From positions 1,302,001-1,366,000 of the forward strand of contig JAPNXP010000018.1 in assembly GCA_028753945.1 (NCBI GenBank): a DNA stretch of 64,000 nucleotides. The letters are read 5' to 3'. How positions within the stretch are numbered: the first letter of the stretch is position 1; each line of letters opens with the position of its first letter. This document shows, piece after piece, positions 44,639 through 56,531 of this stretch. The notes beneath the pieces were generated by a model. It had not been told where the DNA came from and made no database searches. It saw nothing but the letters and a program-made list of their open reading frames with translations. Position numbers and translations under genes: made by a program. This DNA is from Hexactinellida sp. DTS-2022. Taxonomy: Eukaryota > Porifera > Hexactinellida.

Positions 44639-47600
44639 TTACATATTACATAGCCTGGAGATGAAGTCTTTTACTCCATCTTGAATATTATTGTTGGGGA
44701 AAAGTTCATACTTCTCTAATGGCAGAAATGAGAAGGGATCCTGTTTAGCGACATTGTCTAGATAGTCCTCAATCTCTTCTCTTTCATACGTCTCGCCATA
44801 ACGAGTAACTACTGGGTCTTTGAATAACTTTAGTGTTAATGGGCATACGAATTGCTTAGGATAGCTTATGCTGATGTCTTGATCTCCTCCCAATATTTCT
44901 ATCCTAACTTCTCTCTTCGTTTTCTTTTTAGCATGCAACGTTGTGAATTCTTCCGCTTCTATTTCGTATTGCTGTTTATTGGATCGGAGTATGTAAGCTT
45001 TGTAACTGTCTAACGGATCATCTGGCGTAGCTTCAAGAAGCAGTCCAAATACGTGATCTAATATATCTCTAACCTTAGTCGCAGGCGAATAAAACCTATC
45101 GAGAATCTTGTGACAAATTCTCCCTGAACTGTTTATGTTGCAGTGGTATATTGGGGTAATGAACCTAATGATTGGCGCTTTACTTGGATAATCTTTGCTG
45201 AAGTCTATGTATAAGCGAAATATTCCACCTTCATATAGTGTTTCCTTTGGTGCTTCAAGCATCAGAGTCCAGAGATCGACAGCATTGCTGCAAGGAAATA
45301 ATTCAAAATATAGGTGTGGGTCTGTTTGTAAATATGCAAGTTCTTTTAGAATCCTTTTGGTAATCTCATTATTGACTTGTGATGAAACTATTTTATGGAC
45401 CACAGCATTTGCTAAGCATTTTTCTGAAGTTTGGAACGTGCTAATCTCTAATTTTTGTGGATGTAGAAATTCTGGATCTTGGTCGAAAGGAAATGATTTA
45501 ACCGCCTCTATATTTTCCTGGAGATGCATTTTATCTTTTCTACAAGCTAAACTTAACATAGTTTCATACTCGCATATTTTTAATAATTGTTGTTGATCAA
45601 TAGGTTGGAATGAACAGCCACCAGATTTTTTGGCAATCGCATGAGTGTAGACATTTTCACTACAAAGTAATATGCTATCCATGATAATTTTATTCCTTAT
45701 TAACAAGTTTGAAACAACTTGTGGTGATATTTTGGATGCATTATCCCCTCCATCTGTTAGGCAAATAATTCTTGTTTGGAAATTAGAATTTGTCAAATTG
45801 TTTTTTAATTTGAACGAATTTAGTTCGTTAATAGCAAATGCAATAGCATCATATATAGCTGTATGTTTCTTGTTTGGAAATGGATGAATTTGGTTAGAAA
45901 AGTGTCTGAAGGACTCGGTTAATGGTAATTCTAATGTAGCCTTTCTTCCGAAAATTACTAAACCAATCATGTGTTTAAAGTTATAAGCTGTTGTACGATT
46001 ACAAAATTGTTCAAAACCAGTCATTGCTAATTCGTATTTAGATTTATTAGCGAAGTATTTTTAATTCATTGATCTACTAGTATCTAGTACCACCATTATG
46101 ATCCCTTCCAATTCATTCATTGGGCGAGTTATGGATGAAAAGTCGATTTTTTTACTTGTATTTGTATCAGCACCTTTCAGTAGGGCACCGAATTGCGGGT
46201 AGTTCTTTTTTCTTAATTTCTCGTCCAAATCATCAGCGTCGAAATTGAATACCTTACCGTCTATTGGATCAAAACCTGCATAAGATTTGGTATTTCCTAC
46301 TAGCTCTTTACTAGGTCCGATATAGTTGCAAACCATTCCATTCTCACCATGAACCATGCAAGGAACGGGACAATTATCTTTCAATGCTAAGGGTAACTGT
46401 ATGCATAGGTATGGTATTTGACTCAAATTCGATTTAATTACTTTCCACTGTCTTGTTAAGTCAATTTCTGTGGTTACCATTTCTTTCACATCCCATACTC
46501 TGGCATGAAAACCAGAAAAAGATTTTATCATTCTAACATACTCTGGAAGTGGTAGGAACATTTCGTTATTTATTCTGCCAATAAAATTTTGTTTATCGAT
46601 TATTCGGGAAGCTCCTTGACTATCGATTATTTTCTTAGGGTCCAGCATGCGATTACACTTTAGGCTACAACAGAGATTGAAAGTTGAATACTCTTCTGTT
46701 TGCCCATGATAGTCTTCTGCATATTTAACAAAATACGCCCAAAATATATTGGTTTCTTCAAGTAGTTTATTTTCTTGTATTGGAATTTCGTGTTCAGATC
46801 CTTTTAAGGGTTTGGGCCCTATTGACTTAAATACCAACATCATAACTTCCTGTATAGCAACTCGGTGCGGTAAAGTTAAACACTCTTTTAAGAATAACAA
46901 TCTTAAAGCATGGATTAAAGGGGGACAGCCAGTGATACTCCTTATATGACCCAAAATGTTTTTACGTTTATCTTCTGATTCAGCTATGACACCTTCAGCC
47001 AGAGCATAGAGAGCGGCAAAAAATAAACTTTTCCCGTAAACAGTTTGAGATTCATGCCATGTTGAAATACATATGTTAGAGGTAAAGTTTTCATTCCAGG
47101 ATGATATGAAAATACCCTTTTTTGTTACTAACTCCAGTACACAGTCAGATTTTATTTTATACTTGTTAAGCGTATCATTTCCCTCCAGCTTGATATTGTT
47201 AAAATTGAAGTTTATTGAAGATGGTGGTAGAGACGTCATTTGATGAATGTGTTTCTTTAATTCGATTATTTTTGCCTTTTTACAATTAATACTTACAGAA
47301 ATTGGTCCAAATCCAACGGCATCATTTTTTATATAAATAACATCATCGCCGTTTGTTTTGTCATTTACTCTTTGAAAATAGTTTTTATCTGTTTCCGTGA
47401 ATACTTTAGGCCGGGGTATTGCGTAGAGCAAGATGGAATCATAAGTCTCGAGGCACCAATCACTCAGCTTAGATATATAGCATGATGGGTTCGTTGCTAA
47501 CGGGTATCCTTCACATGTGTAGAGCTCTACAGTTAGATTTTTGCCCAGTATTTTATATTCCTGTTCACAAATCCTATTGACTAGATCGTAATAGTAATTC

Positions 47601-49044
47601 TCTTCGCTATCTATTGCTCCCAACTCTCTAACTTGTGGTTTGAGCTCAGTAATTAGCCGATATGAAATTTGAAGACGTGATCGTTTACCTTGTTGAGAAA
47701 TGACATTTTTGGCAGTTTTTGAATCAATAGGAATAAGGGCAATTGATGAATCCAGTAATGTAGAACAAGAGGTACTTGGAGTAACCTATGAAAAATTATA
47801 GTTATACTCACAAGGTTAAAAATATATATTTTCTATCAAAGGCAGAATGCATCCGCGTAACTGGTAGAAAAATAAATGTATTAACCGCCTTTATCGTGGA
47901 ACTGGCGCAGGCACACGTTCAAAAATTAATCCTACTCTAATTAAAAAATATACCATATCAATGCTGTGACAATCTATATTATTCAAACTCGATTGTTGTG
48001 TGTTGTTTGTTTGTCCGGATTAAAGTGATGGGGGAATAGAAACCGCATTTATGTACGAGATAGAAACTAACTTCCAATTGTAAAAATAGGTAAACAAATG
48101 TTTTAATAAGTAAACAAGTATGCTGATTTCGAATTTCGCATTATTAAATTTCTAATGTGAATATTTATTGTTGTTGTTTACAAAAATAGGTAAACAAATT
48201 AATGAAAATTCAAATCAACCTTGAAGTTAGCTTCAACCGTTTTATAGGTAAACAAGTATGCTGAACACGAATTTCGCATTTATAAATTTCAAATAATTAT
48301 ATTTGTTGTTGTTTTTACCCAAATAGGTAAACAAATAAATGAAAATTCAAAATCAACCTAAAAGTTTGCTTTCAACGGGTATTATAAGTAAACAAATTAT
48401 AATTATGGAAAATGGTTAAAGGGACGTATATAAGTTAACTATGACAAATTATTTACTAACTCTATCATCAATTATTTAGTGAGGATTACTGAGGAATAAG
48501 GCCGCATAGCGGTCGTTAACTTGAGGTGCGTAGCACCGATCTGTCGCAAAGCGACCGATACCGAAGGGCTCGTATTTACCAAAAATATATTGTCTATTTG
48601 TACTGAGCGAGTTACTTATCTATTTTCTGCTCTCAAATGAAATATTTGTGAAATAAATATTGCCACATACAGTAGACTGAGAGCTTAACTAATTGGGCTC
48701 ACGCACTTAGTTCGAAGTTCCTTTGACCAAATTAAGTGGAGAAACCAATTAATAGGTAACTTATTAAGCGGGCTGGGTCTACTGTACTGTACATGAACCT
48801 AGTTTTCTATTATATTATACAGAAGAAATATTAAATTCCTTACCAATTCCAGTTCTTTCACAACTTGTCGTGTAAATCGTCGTGTTTCTGTCGGGTTCAT
48901 TCCCATTTCCTTAAGTTCCTGCTCAGTGATATCCTGAAGATCCTCGACTGTTGAGACGTTTAAGTTCAAAATAGATTCTCTGTATTTATAGAGACGGATT
49001 CGTTCTAAAAACTTATCAAATTCGGGGTCAATATTGGTTGCCAT
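44639..49044 (-). CDS. SAM-ubiquitin-like-VWA-E2-U-box fusion protein, minus-strand copy (one in-frame TAA)
   Basis: Exons 49044-48844 and 47785-44639 join in phase to 1115 codons. In order: SAM (residues 9-65); a ubiquitin-like domain (about 229-289: IIELKKHIHQMTSLPPSSIN, LNKYKIKSDCVLELV); a conserved module with CPPLIHALRLLF; VWA (about 630-800) with complete MIDAS (DTSRS, HTAIYD, LTDGGD); E2 (about 875-1015) with EGGIFRLYIDF, HCNINSSGRICHKIL (catalytic Cys958) and SPATKVRDIL; and U-box (1044-1114: FVCPLTLKLFKDPVVTRYGE). Codon 642, two codons after DTSRSM, is TAA; the frame is otherwise open on both sides. It is a nonsense allele, a young pseudogene, read-through or a base error. TAA ends other genes here, so the code is standard. 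The first exon has no earlier ATG in frame. Confidence 0.78.
48070..48400. repeat. Imperfect tandem repeat with TAGGTAAACAA motif
   Basis: About three copies of a unit containing TAGGTAAACAA, GTATGCTGA, AATTTCGCATT, TTGTTGTTGTTT and AATGAAAATTCAAA. Copies differ by several percent and small gaps. It lies in an intron of the minus-strand fusion gene. Confidence 0.65.
48497..48582. repeat. String of three-base-loop hairpins
   Basis: Adjacent perfect or near-perfect stems appear one after another: GGCCGC-ATA-GCGGTC, GGTGC-GTA-GCACC, GTCGC-AAA-GCGAC, and a weaker ATACCGA/TCGTAT pairing. Each has five or six pairs and a three-base loop. The 86-bp stretch is more GC-rich than its surroundings. It is not a tRNA. 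It may be a mobile hairpin repeat or a structured RNA segment. Confidence 0.6.
48668..48786. mobile_element. TA-flanked MITE, CAGTAGACTGAGAGC family
   Basis: The ends TACAGTAGACTGAGAGCTTAA and AAGCGGGCTGGGTCTACTGTA are imperfect inverted repeats with outer TA. The interior repeats AACTAATTGG-type motifs. It ends about 60 bp from the splice donor of the SAM exon. Confidence 0.65.
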
Positions 49045-49433
49045 AAGTGACAAAATTGTTTTCTGATGCTCAGTAATTATTGAAATTGCAATTTCCGATG
49101 TTGTTCTCAAATCTAAAATGGATGGGTGTGGTTAGGGAAGAATGCACTTGTATCTATGAATAATAGCATCAGGTACATTACCCTGAATAGCACCATAGCT
49201 AAAGAGCTATATAGTACCTAATATTAGGTACAACTAGCATTGTATATTGAAAACGATTCAAGTTATTAAATCTGTTTGGAACAGTTAAAAATAATTTTTT
49301 ATGTCCCATATAAGCATTTTCAAGCATCCTCTTGAGAAGATTGATTTTTCAAGATTTAATTTCGATGATTTTATTGATTTCTCAGTGACAGTGACGCCTC
49401 AATATAGCTAACTACAATTTTTAACTTTTAGCT
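49045..49433. promoter_or_regulatory. Divergent intergenic region between the fusion gene and SPCS3
   Basis: The minus-strand fusion gene and plus-strand SPCS3 start 389 bp apart in opposite directions, so this short AT-rich interval probably holds both promoters. I see no clear TATA box or other core element and infer promoter function only from the layout. Confidence 0.35.
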
Positions 49434-50340
49434 ATGAACACAGTGCTAGCCCGATTGAATGCGATATTTGCATTCTCCCTAACTGTGCTAGCAGTGTGTA
49501 CATTTCTCCTATTCCTCACCGCTCTCCCTCTGGACAAGTCTCTGCACAACGTAACTATTCTGCCCAGCAAGGTTAGAGTTAGGAGTGCCCGGGAGTTCCC
49601 GCGCTCCCCTGTCACTTCGGACCTCGGATACTTTGTGTTCGATCTGTCGGCCGACCTAACCCCGCTCTTCAATTGGAACTGTAAGGAAGTGTTCCTGTAT
49701 CTCGCAGCTGAGTACGAGACGAAGAATAATATACTCAACCAGGTATGGTAATCTCTCATCACTGCATAACTCCGTTATGCAATATTATACTAATTCAGTT
49801 TATAATTGCTATTGTATGACTTGTAAACAGTGTTTCCAGATTATGTGTTCACCAAGTCGATCCCAAGACCTTCAAAAGTTCATAGTAATCTAAAAATTAA
49901 TTAATTAAAAGGTTCATGAAAAGATAATGCCAAAACCGAATGTACATGAAAAGTTCAGAAATGTGTGAACTCTGTTCATGATCTGATAACTCTGCTTATA
50001 AACTTGTTGTAAATAATACTGTGCTAGTTATATTGTTGCTAGTTATATTGGGAATTTGTATTCTGACTGCTTCCATTCTATCTTGGTATGGTTATAATTC
50101 AATTAATTCTCTTTCTAGGTCGTTTTATGGGATTCTATAATTCTACGACACGGAAATCCGTTACTGAACTACCGCAATATGAACACAAAGTATCCGTTCT
50201 TCGACTACGGACAGGGACTGAGAGGCACCAACATATCCCTGGTCCTGTCTTGGAACATAATCCCCAATGCTGGAATGCTTTCTTTGTACTCGACTGACAG
50301 AGGGCAGGTTAGATTCTCATTTCCCTCAGTCTATGATTAG
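49434..50340 (+). CDS. SPCS3: Signal peptidase complex subunit 3
   Basis: Exons 49434-49742 and 50119-50340 join in phase to 176 residues (human 180). SPCS3 (SPC22/23) is an essential single-pass ER subunit of the signal peptidase complex with a lumenal domain that supports catalysis. Matches include the start MNTVLARLNAIFAFSLTVLA (membrane span about 10-31), SDLGYFVFDLSADLTPLFNW, KEVFLYLAAEYETKNN-LNQ, VVLWDSIILRHGNP and ISLVLSWNIIPNAGML. The 376-bp intron carries nothing recognisable. Confidence 0.95.
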
Positions 50341-51063
50341 ATATTTATATTAGCTGGCTTATTAGTGTTTGGTGTAGCTAATTATTCAGTCATTCTACAA
50401 TGGATATGTTCTTTATTTAAATACGTTATAAATGATTTTCGAATAAATTATATACAATTTTGAAATATTGTTAGTATGTATAATCTAAAGTTCTAAACTC
50501 AATTGATTCAATTGATAATTCATTCTACCCACATCCATGGTTATTAAAACAAATTATAACAATCTAAAGCTGTATTAACGTTTGCATTAGGATGTTAGAA
50601 TCTGTAGTTGCTTACTATTGTAGAAGTTAATAGGAAGTATTATATATTTACTGAATTAATTCACTTTATTGAGACATATGCAGGAAGTTGTTTATCAAAT
50701 ATTTATAATTACTTAGAAGAAGGAATTTATTTGTTCCAGAATCTCATTGTTGTGTGAAGAATGGCACAATTGCATGTAATCAGTTTACTTCCTATAACCA
50801 CCAAACTCCATAGTAGTATCGGGTGTTGTTATCAGATACACCAACTAACTCAGTTACACCGCAAGCAGCAAGTGATGAAGTCTGATTATACTCTATAAAT
50901 AGTGGATACTAATGCGAGAAGAATAGTGTAATTATATACAAATTGAAATTGAGTCTATAAAGGTACAGCTGTGGCTGAAAGTTCTTCCATATTCTACAGA
51001 GTGGTCATTATATAGTCAATAGTAGGCACTCGAGCAGACACAATATACTCCACAGTTAAATAC
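50341..51063. other. Spacer between SPCS3 and the MUN-domain gene
   Basis: AT-rich; no gene, repeat or strong motif recognised. Confidence 0.4.
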
Positions 51064-54000
51064 ATGGCCACTGTTCAAGAAAGCTATCTGAGTGCATTTG
51101 AGCATTTGTTTACCAAACGACCTATATCTTCCGCAAGTCCCCCCGTAAGGAGAAGATCCAATTCCCCAATGGCTGAGGCTGGAGTTAAAATCCGTACCCT
51201 TGTGGGTAACTTTAAAGAGAACGCCCGCTACCGTCTGTCTATCCGCATGAAGAAGGAAGGCGGCGCCCCGCTGGAGCGGTTCCGCCCCTTCCCATTCGGC
51301 AACATGCCCGCCAGCAAGGAGCTGCCCACGTACAACGACGTGCTGCTGGGAGAAATACAGCGGAGATACGAAGAGGAACTGGACAACCCCCGCTCCAACT
51401 CGGAGCCAGAGGGGCAGGTGGTATTCCCGCCTAAGGACATGCTCCATTTCCTGGACGCACACCCCGAGGAGAGACAGGCCAGCCTCTCTCCCGAGGAGAA
51501 CCTCAGCGCGTATGTGAGCGCGCTGCAGAGCACGCTGTGTCTGCTGCGGGCCGGGCTAAGCAAGACGGACGGAGACACGCTAACGCATAAACTGCAGGAA
51601 GTGTTTGATGTGCAGGACGAAGAGCAGGAGAACTGGTTCGAACACATATCGGGGCATTCTGACTTCCATGATAACATCGAGTGTAGGTGAGTGCTGAATT
51701 AACCACAGGTTTCTGGTCAGGTAAAGTAGCTGACATATTTATTTATGTGTTATTGCGTGTAGAGTGGTTAGCGTTGGCTACATAGTAGAGAAGCACCGGA
51801 GAGACAACATATACTGCAGAGTGGGCATATCCCTGCTGGACCCAGACTCCATCAGTCCAAAGACGCACATCACAGAGCTGGTGAGTTTCCTACATACACT
51901 TGTGTTTGTATTAATGAGATTATTGGATTAACCCTTCTCTTCTCAGATTAACGAGAACCACTGGGAGAGCACGACTGCCATTTCCCTCGTCCGACACGCG
52001 ACGGGGTGGGACGAGACCAAGACGCTGCTTCTGCCGGAAGGAAAGCCGTTCTTCTTCCTGGAGCTCTGGTCCGGCTCCGAGTTCGCCCTCCCCTCCCAGA
52101 GCCGCTACTCGCCGCCCCGCCCCAAAGACACCGACAAACAGCCTTTCACTGATTCCAACAGCTTTGCTATGTCCAAGGGAGAGAGAGTTTCTCCTTCCAA
52201 TTTCGGTATTTACACTTCACACTATATTACCTAATTCATACATACCTGTTATTACTTATATTCCTACAGAAGAGAGCGTCGCTTTGCCAAGAACCGTGCC
52301 CTATCGACACATGCAGGATTCTGATGACCAGATACGAATGGTCGGAGGCTGCATTCCATCTCGCCTCATGTGTATCCCGGGACTCCGCGGCCTGAGACGG
52401 ACCCCCAGTCCCCGTCTGAAGGGAACAGGTGACGTGTTCATAGGACGCATGTACATAGACGCTGAGAAGATAACCACAGAGTGTGCGGGAGGCGCAGTTC
52501 AATCCTACGCGTTATTCTCAAGGTAACTGGTAGCTTAATTAATTAATAAATCACTTATCTAGACAGGCAGTTCGTTTACACATTGCATTCCTTTAAACAA
52601 TTTAATTTACCAAACACTACATTATAATCAGCTATAATTTAGTCTATTATACTCTAGAGTTCATGCTAATAATGATTTTACAATTTCACTAGTCATGACT
52701 TAATTAAGAGTTCATCACTGTAACAATTAATATTTAGTTGGGTTCCAATTACTACTAACCGTTACTATGCAGGTCCGGAAAGCACATGAGGGGGACCATT
52801 CAGCTGCAGCTGCGTCTCGTGTCTCGCTGTGTGCTACGAAACGAACCGACAACTACAGACGACTCTCAAGTGTCGATATCTGACGTCAGTCTCCTCACGA
52901 CCCTAGAGCCGCTAGAGCTGCATAGGAATGTGCAGGTGGCACTAGCCAAGTACGAGAGAGACAGTGCTAACAGAGATTGGGACGGCAGTTTTGATCCTTA
53001 CTTCAAAGCTCTTTTGAAACAACACACTTTTGACCACGATCTATCAGAGGTATTACATTAATTATACTAGTACGCGTAAAACAATTATTATATTATTTCC
53101 TATTAACTCATTGATTAATTTTGTATTAAGATACAACATGATAGTAAGAACATGGTCGGGAACTGCATGAAGTGTTCTTATAACCGACATGTTCTTATAA
53201 CCGGCATAAATTATACAGGATATATGGAAACCGTTTTCCAATATAATGTTCTTTTAACCTGTGTTCTTATATCCGGTGTTCTTATAACCAGTGTTCTTAT
53301 AACCAGTGTTCTTATATCCGGTATCTACTGTATGCTATCTCCTGCCAGGTCCAGAGCGCAGTGGCTAACCTGGACGTGCTCAGCAAGCTGCAGCCGTCGC
53401 TGCTCTGCAAAGCCTCGACTCTCGAGTCGCACTTCACGAGACTGCTGGCGCTCTTCGGGGGCTCGGGGTCCGGCCTGGGGACGGGGGAGAAGAAGCTGCT
53501 CCGCCGCACACTCGAGGGACTCATGGACTATCACCTGCACGGCCTGGCTCTGAATATGTTGTTTATCGTGCACACCGAGAGGGAGCTCAGTCAGAGGGTC
53601 ATCGCAGAGGTAGACAATCTCCTCGAGGTTAGAACAACACTATATCCCTATCAGTTATCAGTTATTCTTCCTCTTTTCCAGCGCCATAATAGATAGACTT
53701 ATTATGATACTAATTAGTAATTAGTAATAACATAGTATACACTTCCTACTTAGCTAATGTAATTATGTCATACAACAAGGTATATTTACAGTTAATTATA
53801 AAGTTGATTACTAAGCATTTGAATTAGGTTATCCACAAGCTTATGAAAGAACTCTCTATCTACCACTACGAGACAGAGACGAAGTTCCGTTTGGAACAGA
53901 AAGTAATGCATTTGGTCACTTTCTGTTTCGACTCTTGTCTCGAGGTTTATTCCATCACCACATTCCGCTTCATTGTTCTGGTGGAGGCGATACACGAGTA

Positions 54001-56531
54001 CCTGCGGAAGATCCGGGACTACCAGACCACCTACGAGATAGAGGGCGACTGCTTGAGACACCTCTACAAGTGCATCATCATGCACCTCACGGAGTGCATT
54101 CGGAGATTCATGACGGGGGAAGCCGTCGGCAGGTAAGCCATATATACTTGCTAATTGTGTTTCTATTAATATGATGCTCAAATTGGCAGATTAATTTATG
54201 CTAATGCTAAAGCTATTATATTGCTATCCTACCTCAATTCCTTGATAAATTCGGAAGAATTAAGGAGTATCCATTCATTTAACCCTGCCTATGAGCAGGG
54301 TTATGTAACATTGGACCCCACCTTATTATTATTATTATTGCATAATGTAAATCTATGTGGTCTACTGTCATGTAATAATAATTGATATCATAATCGATTT
54401 AGTAATTTGATATTTTTATTCGTTAATTAATTTCCCATTACATTATTAATGCATAATGTGAGTCCAATTGTGGTTAGATCATTAATATTTAAACATATTC
54501 CCACGGGCATATCACTAATCATAACTTTATCCTTAATACAATTAATAGAAAGACATTATTATACAGCTTGTCCACAACAATGTCTGCACTATAGAATTTA
54601 AATTGGTTAAACTTCTACATATTAATTTCATAATAACATCATAATAACATCATGGTTTATATAACTTATATTTGGATACAAGTGGAGTTAGTGTATTAGC
54701 AATTCGTCTAATAACAGCAGGTCACTTTTCATTGCGAAGAGAGCATTTAATTTTATTATATTCCTTTAAAAATTGCAATATTCGCCTATTAGCAGAAAAT
54801 TCATGCAAAACGCGACTTGCTATTATACGAGCTCCACTGTAGTTATATACTTTCTCCTTAGAGCAACCGAGTTAGAGACGATACGCCAGGAAGTCTACTC
54901 GCTGTATGTTGTTGTTCGGAACATTCAGGAGCTGAGGCCCTCGTTCACAATCATAAACAGTGAAGATGGTCAGAACAATGAAATTCTACAACCGTTCGAA
55001 TCCTACATAATTCCCTGGTTTGGAGATATCAGCTCCAAGTCTTGTGATGTTGTTAGGGATGCTATCACTGTAAGTTGTTACTCGCTTAAAATAGTAAAAT
55101 CCAATTCTCCACTTACGTTAATTGTTCGTTTGCAGACTCAATCTATTCTTGGTATCAGAAAGGTTCACTTATTGTACAAAAACACAACCTGACCTAAATT
55201 AGAATTCAATCAATAACTAGAACCAAATTAACTAAATTGATACATAAACATCAGTTGCGGATGTACGTTTGCTATGCAAATTATATTATTGACTACAATC
55301 TACACTTTCTGGTTACTGAATAGACTCTATTTGTTTAATTTACATCAATAGTATATACAATAATACGATTGAATTACAATAACACGTAGACTCAGAATAG
55401 CAACATTATAATGCCAACTGGCATGGTACTATTAGTTGAATAGGAAGATGGTAATAGATAATATACAATAGACAGTATAATTATTAGTAATTAAGTACTG
55501 CTTACGTCACAACAGCTGATTGTCTGTTATTCTATTTGCACACAGGTGGATAAACTGGTTCCTGTGGATGTCCACGTTAAATTCAGTACAATGGTGAGCG
55601 ATATAGAAGGAGTGCTGATTGAAACTTATAATTTCCTTCGCCGATTTCAATGGGCACGCCCCCAGGCCTTCTCTAAGCTGATAGAACGGGTGCTGCACTA
55701 TCTCCACCGACTGGTGGACATATTCGTGGTGCAGTCCAGAGAGAAGCTCAGCAGAGTTAGCTCTGAGCTCCAGTACCTAACCAACGAAGAAGTGAGTATT
55801 TATTATATTCAACATATTTGGGTGTTGTTACTTATACAAACTGCTAACAATATTATACAATTGTGGTTCAGATAGTAATTAATATTTTGGTAAATTTAGT
55901 CATTAGAGTTTGACTAATATTATAATTTTTACACGTTAAGGAACAATTTCATACTAGTATAAACTAATTCTAATATTTATCTCAGATCATAACACTGTGT
56001 AACACGAGCAAGATGCATGAAGTGCTAGACTTCGCTAGAGATAAGATAAACAAGGTTTCCACAGTGAGTGAGGCCTCGAAGTGCAACATAGACGAGAATA
56101 TGAAAACTATCCACGAGCGTCTAGACACATACATGCAGAACCTCATTTCTCAGATTTCTAAAATGTTCGCTACTGACGCAAGAGAATTCTTAAAAGACAT
56201 CTTGAAGCTTCCGAAAGACATCTCGCTTATTCAGCCGGTGAATAAGTGGACCAGCTTTATCAACACGTTAACTCAGCGCGTGGCGAGCACCGCTTCTCCC
56301 AGTGTGTTAAAGCTAATATACCAAATGATGTGGGACAATATACTGGACATAATAGTTAAGCAGTTGGATAAAAAGCAATTCAAACTTAAAGGCAAACTGC
56401 AAGAACGTCTGGACAGCATAATGCCAATGATGTACGACTGTTTCCATAGAGAGGGAAATGGGTTAAACCCGGAAGAACTGAAAACAGAGAACTACGCTAA
56501 CATAGTATACAAACTACTGAAACACCATTAA
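51064..56531 (+). CDS. BAIAP3/UNC13D-like MUN-domain protein without a C-terminal C2 domain
   Basis: Ten exons join in phase to 1037 residues: 51064-51686, 51763-51880, 51947-52205, 52270-52522, 52773-53049, 53349-53627, 53828-54132, 54862-55069, 55546-55791, 55986-56531. Munc13-type proteins prime vesicles for SNARE-mediated exocytosis. A helical region (about 155-205) precedes a C2-like domain (about 208-440) with GWDET and FIGRMYIDAEKI. Its calcium positions look lost: DPYC is replaced by RDNIYC and no WDLD follows. The MUN region (about 450-1037) includes SKSCDVVRDAITVDKLVPV, NFLRRFQW, LCNTSKMHEVLDFA and FHREGNGLNPEEL. The frame ends just where UNC13D/BAIAP3 proteins begin their second C2 domain. 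Introns 5 and 7 carry MITEs close to the acceptor. Confidence 0.82.
53132..53332. mobile_element. TA-flanked MITE, GTTCTTATAACCGG family
   Basis: The same family as 35414-35591, sharing CATAAATTATACAGG and AACCGTTTTCCAA. The right end is GGTATCTACTGTA. Near it GTGTTCTTATAACCAG is repeated three or four times in tandem. The element ends 16 bp before an exon of the MUN-domain gene, so it contributes the sequence leading into the acceptor. Confidence 0.75.
54677..54842. mobile_element. TA-flanked MITE, GTGGAG(T/C)T...AATAGC family
   Basis: The left end TACAAGTGGAGTTAGTGTATTAGC is mirrored by GCTATTATACGAGCTCCACTGTA. It lies in intron 7 of the MUN-domain gene, ending 19 bp before the exon. Related ends occur at 29170 and 44433. 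Confidence 0.6.

Larger units (their letters stand above)
47786..48843 (-). other. Intron with tandem repeats, hairpin string and a MITE
   Basis: This 1058-bp intron of the minus-strand fusion gene is richly structured. At about 48070-48400 a unit of roughly 130-150 bp containing TAGGTAAACAA and GAATTTCGCATT recurs about three times. At 48497-48580 lies a string of short perfect hairpins. At 48668-48786 is a TA-flanked MITE. Confidence 0.6.

Noticed and set aside
46061-46063. TAA reassigned to a sense codon
   Set aside because: TAA ends other intact genes here (CFAP206, MTG/ETO-like, MUN-domain gene) at the expected C-termini, so the code is standard and the stop is specific to this gene.
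48497-48582. tRNA gene
   Set aside because: The stems are a linear string of tiny hairpins, without acceptor stem, T-loop or CCA-type geometry.
54282-54303. Short hairpin AACCCTGC-GCAGGGTT as a regulatory stem
   Set aside because: An isolated 8-bp stem in an AT-rich intron; too short to support a function.
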